This document shows positions 33,667-44,509 of a stretch of DNA of 64,000 nt, one piece after another (the first letter of the stretch is position 1; every line of letters begins with the position of its first letter). Origin of the DNA: Sindora glabra (taxonomy: Eukaryota > Streptophyta > Magnoliopsida > Fabales > Fabaceae); NCBI GenBank assembly GCA_020226215.1, contig CM035229.1:79067343-79131342 (forward strand). The letters are read 5' to 3'. A model generated the notes under the pieces. It did no database searches. It saw only the letters and a list, made by a program, of their open reading frames with translations, and was not told the DNA's origin. The position numbers were made by a program, and so were the translations under genes.

Positions 33667-33885
33667 TTAGCATATATGATTATGAATTCTTATAGGACAA
33701 GCTTCTAATTTATAGGTGTTTATAAGGGATTTCTCTTTAAGGATTATTACAATTGAAGAAGCATTTAACTCTTTTATGAATTTACCTAGGATAGGAATAA
33801 ATTTCTTTGACACAAATGAGTGAATAGCATTAGGATCAAATAAAACTTTAGCAGAAAAGGTTTCAATGGAGATAGTAATTATCAC
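33667..33885 (-). pseudogene. Gypsy retropepsin fragment
   Basis: 72 codons with VLFDPNAIHSFVSKKF, a decayed form of the usual ALFDSGATHSFVS active-site region: the aspartate is present, but the residues after it are changed. It lies upstream of reverse transcriptase in the minus-strand order. Confidence 0.75.
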
Positions 33886-34120
33886 AATAGCATTAGAGGC
33901 ATAGGCTTCTTGATGGGTAAGTGCATAAACTCGACCTTGATTTCCACTTGCGTCTCTTCTTTAGCCTAAAAAATTAACACTCCTTGGAGGTTTCAATAGA
34001 GATAGTACTTGTCACAATAGCATTAGAGGCATACGCTTCTTAATGGGTAAGTGCCTAAACTTGACCTTGATTTCCACTTGCATCTTTTCTTTAGCCTAAA
34101 AAATTAATACTCCTTGGAAG
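33861..34120 (-). repeat. 130-bp tandem duplication in the gypsy element
   Basis: 33861-33990 and 33991-34120 match with few differences (both begin tttcaatRgagatagta and end tccttggaRg). It covers the start of the protease segment, so the duplication disrupts the polyprotein. Confidence 0.92.
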
Positions 34121-35640
34121 TGCTAAAGGGTTTCTAGAATGTGAAGTTAATGGAAGATTTGGATTATTTCATTAGGATACATAATAATTAGTTCCTTGAC
34201 TTGCAATATTTCTAGGGTACTCCTTTGTTTATGCCCAATTATCCTTTATTTGAAGCACTGTCTCCTAAAATGATTATAAGGACCATTATGATGAGAATAA
34301 CACTATAGGCACCAAGCCCTTTCATTAACTTACATTAAAAGTTAACTTTGTTATTAGCTTAAAAGATTAAAATATGATCTTTGTACATTAGAGCCTTTTC
34401 CTGAATAAGACCTACCATACAGGTCTTAAAAAGATAATGGCCCCTAATGGAACCACTCCCATTATGCCTAAAAATAGCTTGAAGAGGCATTTCCTTTGAA
34501 AAATGTGCTTGATTCAGTCCTTCAAACTAACTTCTTTTCCTACTCCTTTCTTAAGCTTACCTTTCTTTCCTTTTACTAACTCTCATCTCAAGCACTAGTG
34601 CTTGGTCCACCACTTCTTGATAAGTGGCATCATAATCAACATGAATTCTTTCAAAGTAAAAATCTTTGAGGACATATATAAATCTTTTAATTTTTTCCTT
34701 CTTCGTAGAAACCAAATGTGGAGCATATCGGGATAATCAAGCATTATACTCCACAATAGATAAGCCTTCTTATTTTAGGGTTTCAAATTCCCTAACTTTT
34801 TCTCGACGAACACTTGGTGGTAAGAAGCTATCCATGAATAATTCTTGAAAAGCCTCCTAAGTTAAAAGGTCCAATTGTGGATTCCAATTAGTTACTATAT
34901 GATGAACCAATAATGAGTTACATCATCTAGTTAGTAACTTACTAACTTAATTAACAAAAAGGTAGTGCTTTGTAATATCTCGCTTAACCTCATAATATGC
35001 TCAAAGAATTAATATGGATTTATTGTCAAACCAGGATCGAAATATGTAGGTGAATTTAATTGGAGGAACTCATGTATAATTTTAAACCTATCCCTTATTC
35101 CCCTTATAGAGAGGGTAAGATCATGCTTACTTTCTCTTCCTTGATCATAACTTTCATCATGAACACCAGGGTTACTTGAAAGCTCACTTTGATCTTTTGA
35201 GGTATCATACCCTAATCATCGAGTAAGAACTGTATCAAAAAAGAGTGCAGTCCAAAGTGGAAATTATTGATAATTTCTCCACTAACCTTTTACCTATCAT
35301 TACAAGTTTGAAAACCCCTATATGATTCTTCATCCTTAAGGTGATTGGCTCATGCTTGGCTTTACATATTAACCATTTCCTAATTATCCACAAATTTCCT
35401 TAAACAATCATATAACAATTTAAACAATTAATAGACAATTCATCAATCAATTAGTCAAATAGTTTGTAGTACACTATGTCATATAAAAACTCTACTATCC
35501 ATCTTTATGATATAATATGGCCCATTAAAAAAGTACCGGTGGTATGTGATCTTGGGTGCACACATATCATTAGTATAATTTCAATCAACACCTATCATGG
35601 TAGCATATAAATATAACCTAAAGGCCTTATCTTACTAGAA
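34121..35640 (-). pseudogene. Gypsy gag region, degenerate
   Basis: The stretch between the protease and the primer site holds decayed gag, with a zinc-knuckle-like area near 34240-34330 in minus-strand frames. No intact frame remains. Confidence 0.5.
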
Positions 35641-35651
35641 GCCTATATTAT

Positions 35652-35663
35652 GCTCTGATACCA
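35652..35663 (-). other. Gypsy primer binding site (tRNA-iMet)
   Basis: The minus strand reads TGGTATCAGAGC, an exact match to the usual plant primer site, directly adjoining the 5' LTR. Confidence 0.9.
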
Positions 35664-35666
35664 CTT

Positions 35667-38240
35667 CTTTCACAACTCTAGCCCTATTGTGACTAACGTA
35701 GAATCTTTTTTTTAGTTTTCATTATCCTATTCCTAATTAAATAACTTAATCATGATTTAACAATTATAATGCATTCACAAAAGAGAATAGTATTTCAAAA
35801 AGAGAACCTTCATTGAAGTTTTTTTTACAAAAGATGAGAAAGTTAGGTATGCTTATAATCCTTCCAAAATGACAACAAGCAAGTTTAACTAACTCGTGAG
35901 GAATCAGTTCCAAATATCTCCTCTACCCATATCTATGAAAAAAATAAGGCTCAAAATATACTATATATAAGAATATGTGTTGCCATACTACCATCAGTGA
36001 ACTCCTATGAAATCTAACTCTAAGGAGATAAAGGCGAAGGCGGAGAATTAACCTAGGAATCTATAAAATAAATCATAAAAGAGTGAGTACGAGGGTTCAG
36101 TGAGTGAATAATATATAAGAATAGTAATATTTTATATCAACTTACCCATCAAATTATCCTTCTTTAAACATTCACATCACATTTAAGCATATTAGAAACC
36201 AAAAGCTAATAATGATGAAGTTATCATATAATCATTTCATTCTCAATACTTATATGAGAATACTCAAAGATAACTATAATTAAGTTGCATTTTATTACGA
36301 ACATTATATAATAGATAAAAATATAATTATCCACCTTATGTCTCCTAAATCAGCCTTATACTCTTCATAAACTTTCTATCCTTATCTTTCTAGGGTCTGC
36401 TTTATATCCTTCACAAATATATCACTAGGAATTTACCATTTTGCATTCATAATATCACTCCATCATATTTCTCATCTTTAATGCCATTTGTAGCATGATG
36501 CACAAATGTAATTTAAATACTAGAGCTTAAGCTCTATCCAATACAATCACAATTCAATCTTAATGTGCATCATAATACTTATCAATATTATTATGCCCTC
36601 TTGTAAGCTATAAGTATTCACACATATCATAGTACTCAATTCATGAAGCATTTCTCACTATATATATATCTCATTCTGTGAGTAATGCAATATGTTCATT
36701 ATATCACATATTATATCATACAACTTCTACCTTCTCATATTATGATTATTCAACCTATACAATCATCTTATACTTATATTGAACCATTCTATCTTTAGTG
36801 TTTAATGACTAAATACTCATATTGGGCCATTATAAGTCATGGAAATATAAAATAAATAAGGTATGAGTTACTATACGGTCACCTTAACTATAACTTTTAT
36901 GTGATCTTTTATGAATAAATCAAAAAATATAAATATAATATTCACGAAACTTATTTCATATGAAAATAAACTCAATTAGCTTTTTATAAATTGGTCATTT
37001 GCCCAAATCAGTTAAGCTTTCAAAAGGTTATACCCTTTTGAAAATAAACACAAAAAGTTCATTTTTTGAAAATTTAAGTTTTTGACATTTGTCCATTCTT
37101 TTAATGATATCTCAAAATATATACAAATTTTTAACTTTAAATTAATTCTATTTGAAAGTAAACTTAATTATATTTAAAAATATGTATAGTTTATTTAAAA
37201 CGGACATAAAATGAAGAAGTTATATCCCTTCAAAATTGACATAAAATTCTATAGTTGATAAATTAATTTATTAATTAATTCACTAGCCCAATTTTTGCCT
37301 TTAAACCTTTGGAATCAATTTATTAATTAATTTATCCACCCTTGGATTCTCAAAATTAATTGGTTACTTAATTTTAAAGTCTAGTTTCACCTTTGTACTC
37401 TTGGAATCGATTCATATATGAAAATCTTAATTTTCTACAAAAAATTTATTATTCATCTAAATTTAAGTACCTCATAAATATATATATTACATATAAAACC
37501 TCATTATAATCATTAATACACTTATCTACCATATATATCACCTCTCTTTATCATTTATTACTTCTACCACATTAAAATAAACTAGATACAAGCAAAATCA
37601 TATAATAACCAATATTTCATCAATATCATCATATAACCCTAAAATTTATAGATTTAGCTAGATTATTTACTTATCTTATATAAAAGAGGATGTTAAAATA
37701 TTAATTTAAAGATATTTTAACCTTAATTACATCACAATTCATGGGTTCTAGAGTTAAAGCTTGGAATACCTTATAAAATCAAATAAACCCCAAATCCTTC
37801 ATCAACAAAAAAGAAATAGAAGGGATTCTTAATAAAAGCAATGACCTTACTTTGATTGAATAAAAAAATTAACAAGATTTGAAGCTTTCTTTGCTTCATT
37901 GATAGAGTGGTATAGAGCTTGTATAGAGAATTGGGAGAAATGGAGAAAATGGATAGAAATGAGAAGGAAATTGGGGTTTGGGGCTAATATGAAGAAAATA
38001 TGGCCTTAGAGGCATTTTTGAAACATTAATCCTAAACATTTTCTATGCTCACTTATGTTAGTACAAACTTTATATTTCATGATTCTAATAAATTTTCTTT
38101 ATCAAAATTTCATCCAAATCATATTCCTATATTTTTACTCTTATTAGTTCTATTTTATTCCATATTTCACATATAAAATTTCTAATTTACTCGAATTTAT
38201 TGGTTGCTTTAAATGTCTTTTCTTCACAAAATAGTTTCTA
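35667..38240 (-). repeat. Gypsy 5' LTR
   Basis: Partner of 27984-30538. Matching landmarks include 'aaaagatgagaaagttaggtatgcttat' (35827 on; 28140 on) and 'ttcttcacaaaata' at the inner/outer ends. Confidence 0.85.
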
Positions 38241-41200
38241 ATTTATTAATAATTAAGAAAGATGTAACAAGTTTATTAACTAAAATATTTTTCATTGTTT
38301 GGTATAATTAGTTGGGCTAACCTAAATCAATAATGATATGAAAAATCAGTAAAAATTCATATGACCCATCCATTAAAGAATTAGAAGATTCTTTAATTTA
38401 ATGAATTTTCATATGGTACTTGTTTTCAAGGCTAACTAATTATAAAGTCATTACCAACTAAAATTAAGTTTGAATCCCTTGAATTTTTAGAAAGAATATA
38501 AGTTAACATATATGAACCTATTCATCCACCAAGTGAAGCATTTAGGTTTTTTATTATTTTAATTAATACTTCCACAAGATGGCCACATGTATATTTATTA
38601 TTAACTTATAAGCTAATGTTTACTAGATTACTTGCCTAAATAATTCAACTTTAAGTATAATTTCTTAATTATCAAATTAAGATAATATATTTTGATAATA
38701 CTGGTAAATTTGTATTTAAATCTTTTAATGATTATTTTATCTCAATTGAAATAACTATTGAACGTCCTATAGTATGTGTTCATACGCAAAATGGTTAAGC
38801 AAAATCATTTACTAAACACATCCAACTTATAGCTAGACTATTGCTTACAAGAAGAAAACTTTCTATTCTTGTTTTAAGACATGTCATTTTACATGTAGCA
38901 ACTCTTATATATATTAAACTAATAAGTTATTATAAGCATGCTCCTTTTTAATCGGCTTTTAGTCAAAAGCTAAATATTTATCATTTGAGAATTTTTGGAT
39001 ATGTAACATATATTCCAATTGCCACACTATAATGCATAAATATAGGTCCTCAAAAAGGGTTAGGAGTGTATATTAGATATGAATTTTCCTCTATTATTAA
39101 ATATCTTGAACTAATGATAGGAGATGTTTTTACTACTTAAATTTTTTATTGTCATTTTAATGAAATAAAATTTTCAACATTAGAAGGAGAAAATAAGTAG
39201 ATGGAAAAGGATATTATATAGAATATATCATCTTTAAATCACTTTGGTTCTTACACAAAATAATGTGAACTTGAAGTTAAAAGAATTATTCATTTGTAAA
39301 AAATAGCAAACTAATTATCAAATATATTTGTTGACCTAAAGAGAGTAACTAAATTATATATACCAACTGCAAATGTTATGATTTGAATTAGTGTCTAGAT
39401 AGGGCATTCTATATCTGCTATAATAAATGAATCTAAAACAACTTAAAGCATGATAGACCAATCAATTTCAAATATAATAACTTTCAAAAGAGAAAAGAAA
39501 TAAATGAAAAGGATAGTAAAGAGATAAATATTCTTGAAGAGAATAGAAACATTATGGATAATAGACTTCCTAAAGAAGTTCAGCTACCTGAGATTCTTGA
39601 AAATGAAGGAATATCAATAAATTATGTCTCCATGTTAGAAAAATGGAATAAAAAATAAATAGTTGTTGATAACATTTTCTCATATAATGTCGTGCTTAAT
39701 GTTGTGTAAAACAATAAGGATCTTAAGCTAAAAATAGTTGAAGAATGTTAATGTAAAGATGATTAGCCAAAATGGAAAGACATATTTCAGGTAAAATTAA
39801 ACTTACTTTCAAGATGTGAGATTTTTAGATCGATAGTCCAAACACTTAAAGGTGTAAAGCCAATAGGATGTAAATGAATTTTTGTGTAAAAAAGAAATGA
39901 AAAAAAATAAAGTTGCAAGAAATAAAGTATGACTTGTAATATAAGATTTTTCTCAAAGGCCTAGTATTGATAACGAAGAAAAATATTCTCCTATGGTGGA
40001 TATAATTATATTTCAATATCTCATTCGCCTAGAAATACAAGAAAAATTGCATATATGTCTGATAAATATAGTTATAGCTTATTTATATGGCTAGCTTGAC
40101 TATAATGAATATATGTATGTGTATGTGTGAGTGAAAATTCTTGAAGAATTTAAAATACTTGAAGCATGTAATTCGAATTCTTGAGCAATATATTCAATTA
40201 AATTACAAAGACCTTTTATAGGTTAAAATAGTCTAGATGAATGTGATATAATTATTTTAGTGAATATTTGTTGAAAGAATGATACAAAAATGATTCTATA
40301 TGCTCTTAAGTTTATATAAAGAAATTTGAATATGATTTTATCATAATTGCTATATATGTTGATGATCTAAATATTATTGGAACTTATAAAGAACTTTTAA
40401 TGGTAGAAGAATACTTGAAAAGGAAGTTTGAAACAAAAATTCCTCGAAAAATAAAATTTTATCTTGATTTACAAATTAAGTATTTGATTGATGGAACCTT
40501 TGTCCACTAAGCAAATTATACTAAAAAGGTCTTATTATGTTTTCACATCGATAACTCATATTTATTGAATACCTTAATGATTATTCATTTACTTGATGTT
40601 AATAAGAATTCTTTTTAGCCTTGAAAAGAAAATAAAAAACTTTTTGATCTAGAAATATCATATCTTAATGCAATTGATGTGCTAATATACCTTATTAATA
40701 ACACAAACCTTGATATTTCCATTTTAGTAAGCTTATTAACAAGATATAGTTTTTCTCTAACTTGAAGACATTGGAATGTGATTAAACATATATATCGTTA
40801 TCTTCGAGGAACAATTGACATGAAATTATTTTATTTATACAATTCTAGAATAGAACTAATCAATAATGTAGACACATGATATTCATTAGACCCATATAAG
40901 GCTTGATATCAAATTAGCTATTTATTTACATGCAATAATATAACTATATCATGATGTTTGACAAAACAAACTATAACTACAATTTCTTCAAATCATGTAA
41001 AGATAATAGTAATAAATGAGACAAGTTGAGAATATACTTGGTTAAGATTAATTACTTAACACATCTAAGAAGCATGTGATTTGGATTCTAATAAAAAATT
41101 TTCAATGAGGTTTTATGAAGATAATGTTGCTTGTATAGTTTAATTGAAAAGAGGAAGTATTAAAGAAGATAAAACAAATTACATTCTCTAAAACTATTTT

Positions 41201-41390
41201 TTCACTTGCAATCTTCAAAAGAATGATGATATTAATATTCAACAAATCAATTTAAGTGATAATTTAGCATATTTATTCACGAAAGCATTCTCTGCATTAA
41301 CATTTAAAGAATCGATTCACAAGATTAGATTACACTCTCTTAGAGATCTTAAATAGTATCTCAATAGAGGAAGTTAAACATATATTATAT
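38241..41390 (+). pseudogene. Copia integrase, reverse transcriptase and RNase H, degenerate
   Basis: Continues the copia polyprotein after the gypsy insertion. Early: WYN*LG*PKSIMM, a decayed integrase zinc-binding region (WHDRLGHPG in relatives). Then PIHPPSEAFRFF and HTQNG*AKSFTKHIQLIARLLL of the integrase core, and RIFGYVTYIP. Reverse transcriptase is marked by FIIIAIYVDDLNIIGT (YVDD, near 40340-40380) and FETKIPRKIKFYLDLQI. RNase H-like sequence follows to about 41360. Many stops, often TAG/TAA in place of Gln or Trp. Confidence 0.85.
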
Positions 41391-41572
41391 TCTTTTTTTA
41401 TTATCAATTATTTTATCATTAGGTTTTATTGATAAGATTTTTAGTAAGGTAGTTGTTAAAGAATTGTATGCTTGAATTTTTTCCACTAGATTTTTCTTTA
41501 GTAAAAGCCTTAATGAGACATAATCTTTAAAAATGAACAGCTAAGGAAGAATTTATAATCTAAATTAATAAG

Positions 41573-41838
41573 TGAATGTTCATTTTCCAAGGTAGAGAGA
41601 CTTATCTCATAGTTTGCAATGATGGGCAACAAGCAGATTATGATAAGTTATATTATGAATTAAACATAAGTCACCTTAATTGTAGTTTACTTTGTTATGA
41701 AGTAGTTTTTTAATGTAAGGTTAGTTTTCATTGTAAAAGCATATATATTTTACAATAGGAAATCACCTTCATTGCTTTCTACCATTCTTCTTGTCATCAA
41801 TCTTATTCTATTTCTTGCTTTATATTCATTTTATAACA
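41573..41838 (+). repeat. Copia right LTR
   Basis: 266 bases, aligned with 25802-26064. Confidence 0.85.
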
Positions 41839-42136
41839 AATAGATTGAAAGATAATGCAAAGTAGTGTAAGATTTTATTTTTTTTTTTAGTATGAAATGG
41901 ATAATTTTCAATGTTTATATTTTATATTTTATCACATGTACTTGAATTGTATCTAGAAGACTTGAATTATGTAGTTATTAGATATTATCCTGATTGATTA
42001 GATCTCATATATATTTCTCTTGAAAGACTCCTTTTAAGTATGTGATAATTTAATATTTAATACTATTTCTTTTGGCAACATTGTGTTCTTTTTTTCTTAT
42101 ACACTTTGTGAACAAATAGATATTTTTATTTCAATA

Positions 42137-42158
42137 AAAGAGAGAGAGAGAGAGAGAA
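42137..42158. repeat. (GA)n microsatellite
   Basis: About ten GA units in an otherwise featureless AT-rich spacer (41839-42300). Confidence 0.95.
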
Positions 42159-42310
42159 TTAAGAGCACATAAAACTTAAGTTTTGGAAATTCACTCACCT
42201 CCTTTTAACATTATATCTTTCACTATGTTAAAAGAGTAAAAATCTTTAAGCCATTAAGCAATTAGAGACTTAAATAGTACAATTGAGATATTCAAACCTC
42301 TTTGTTATAG

Positions 42311-42982
42311 ACATATTGAAAAAAAAATTGGCTTTATTTTTTGAAAAATATTTTTATATGAAAATTTCACTTTCTTTATATATAAATGAAGAAGTATTAT
42401 GTGTCTTTGTACTTTATGATTGAAAAAATTATTCTAAAGCCATGTAGTGAAGGAAAACAACTTCCTTTAAAAAAAATAGAGAAAAGTTTTCCTTAATCAA
42501 ATTCATTACATGTAATATTGAATACATAAATTATTTTTTACTATCTTGATATTTTATAATTATATTCTACATTATGCTTTTGTATCTCTTGATGTTTTAG
42601 ACTAGGTCTTTGGAAGTAACAATAAAAAGGAGAAATTCTTGTATAGACATACTGAAAAAAAAATTAGCCCACTTTATTTTTTGAAAAATATTTTTTATAT
42701 GAAATTTTCACTTTCTTTATATATAAATGAAGAAGTATTATGTGCCTTTATACTTTATGATTAAAAAAATAATTCTAAAGTCACGTAGTAGAGGAAAAGA
42801 GGAAAATAACTTCCTTTTTTAAAAAAGAAAAGTTTTCTTTAATCAAATTCATTATATTTAATAGTGAATATATAAATTATTTTTTACCATCTTAATATTT
42901 TATAATTATATTTCACGTTATGCTTCTATATCTTTTGGTGTTTTAGACTAGTACTTTGAAAGTAACAATAAAAAGGAGAAAT
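42311..42982. repeat. 336-bp tandem duplication, two units
   Basis: 'acatactgaaaaaaaaatt' and following sequence at 42647 repeats 42311 at a period of 336; both units end near 'aaaaggagaaattctt'. It is related to the repeat in SDR intron 4 (11935-12200), so this is a dispersed family with a local tandem copy. Confidence 0.88.
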
Positions 42983-43430
42983 TCTTATATATTCTAATTG
43001 TATTACGTATCTTTAATTATAGTAAAAAAATAATGGATAATTATTAATTTTTATAATTTTTAATATTTTAAAAATTAAAAGTTATATTTTTAATATATAT
43101 TAATTTCACCAAATTGATAATTATTCTTTATTTGTTAACTCTAACTAAAAAATGCAGCATGAGGGAAGTATACAAGATTTTCTCCAACCGAAAGAGGGAC
43201 CTGTCTATCAAGCCAATTGTTTTGAGTAACAGCATGGACTGAGTTTTGTAAACATTTGAAGGCCCATAAGTAACATTTACGAGTGTCCAAGGCTTAGATC
43301 GGACGGCGCGCTCGAGGTTTCGACAAGGATAACCATAACTGCCTCCACGTGCGAAGTTACCTTTCCTGATAGAGTCACGTGCCAAACCCAACCGCACACA
43401 AACCGGAGTTCAGGTAAACAACATCGGCAC
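42983..43430 (+). promoter_or_regulatory. Upstream region of the SKP1-like gene
   Basis: AT-rich, then more GC-balanced from about 43180. It contains G/C-rich words such as CACGTG (43347-43352 and 43376-43381), a core ACGT-type G-box recognised by bHLH and bZIP factors. The likely transcription start is near 43440. Confidence 0.35.
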
Positions 43431-43439
43431 CCAGAAAAC

Positions 43440-43549
43440 CCTACCTCCATTTTCACAGCGTCTCCTCCTTCATATCTGCTCCCTCTTCATCATTCTTTCA
43501 TATCAATCTCTCTGTGTATGCGTATGTGCATTTTCGCGTTTTCTTCAAG
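43440..43549 (+). other. 5' leader exon of the SKP1-like gene (predicted)
   Basis: A CT-rich stretch (CTCCTCCTTC, CTCCCTCTTC) ends TTCAAG|GTATAC, a good donor. The coding start is about 1 kb downstream at 44510, so a leader intron is implied; its acceptor is not certain (44228 or nearer the ATG). Confidence 0.5.
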
Positions 43550-44509
43550 GTATACAGTTTTGTTTCTTCTCTCACTTGCTCTGGGTAGATGTATGTATTT
43601 TGGTTTCCATCTGGATTTTGATATTGAACGCTTACTGTCTCGATTATAAACATGAGTATATAATTTTATTATTTTAAATCTGTACCGATTTGGTAATTAA
43701 TTGACATAATTTTCTTTTTCTTTTTTCCATGTAAATTATGGTATTTGGACTGGAAATGATACCTAGAGTAGTTGAAGTTTTTTATTTTTCTAGTTATATG
43801 GTCACAAACAATGCATTTGTAGCTCATTTATCTTAAAAAAGATGGAGGAGTTCTGACAATGAAATATCTGAAATTGAATAATTTCTATTTCATTGTTGAC
43901 GATTATACTTCTTAATATAGCATTACTAAATATTTCTTTGCGATTCATCATTATATTTTTTAAATTTAGACTTTTCTATGTAACTTTTTTTTGGGGGGGG
44001 GGATAATATGGTTGTGAGGCAATAATTTAAAATAATCATTTTTTCTTGAAGGGGATAAAGCACGTTCCTACTTTTTCTAGAAAAAATTGATAGGATGAAG
44101 TTCAAGAATTCTAAAGTTTTACCCGATTTTTTAACCTTCTTGATGAATGATAAAATTTATCAGGTATATCCAATGGTTGCACTGTAACAGACGCACTTAA
44201 TGCTGACACTTTCCTTGGTAATAATCAGGTGGAACATCATATGGTTTATTGCCATTTTATCTTCTGCTTTATATCAAAGTAGAAGACATGTCAAAGCTCA
44301 GCTGATAAGAATGCAAATAGATACTGTATTCGGATCCAAAACTGTCCCCATTTTTGGAGCTTACTTGGAGAGTCCATGCCTATATTGTAAAATACTTACT
44401 TTGGTGAAGTGGAAGCTTGCATTTGTATTGTAATTTATCTGTTCCATAAACTGGAGAAATATTAACTTCTGGTGCCAAAGCGGTGCTAATCACAAACTGT
44501 CATTTTCAA

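Larger units (their letters stand above)
27984..38240 (-). mobile_element. Ty3/gypsy retrotransposon nested in the copia element
   Basis: About 10.25 kb, minus strand. Long LTRs (about 2.55 kb each) lie at 27984-30538 and about 35667-38240. An exact initiator-Met primer site (TGGTATCAGAGC on the minus strand, 35663-35652) adjoins the 5' LTR, and a purine tract lies on the minus strand just inside the 3' LTR (near 30539-30553). Pol order is gypsy-type: protease, reverse transcriptase, RNase H, integrase. Stops and frameshifts are scattered through it, so it is inactive. Edges are uncertain by a few bases and no 5-bp duplication could be verified. Confidence 0.88.
25802..41838 (+). mobile_element. 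Ty1/copia retrotransposon, degenerate and split
   Basis: LTRs at 25802-26064 and 41573-41838 (both starting TG, ending ATAACA) flank a copia polyprotein in the normal copia order: gag, protease, integrase, reverse transcriptase, RNase H. The polyprotein is interrupted at about 27984-38240 by a gypsy element on the opposite strand. Without that insertion the element would be about 5.8 kb, typical of copia. Stops and frameshifts are frequent, so it is inactive and old. A diverged primer site may follow the left LTR ('ttatattagc'). Confidence 0.88.

Noticed and set aside
43128..43397. 89-codon minus-strand open frame upstream of the SKP1-like gene
   Set aside because: Overlaps the promoter and leader region of a well-supported plus-strand gene; no recognisable domain and no splice or promoter signal of its own.
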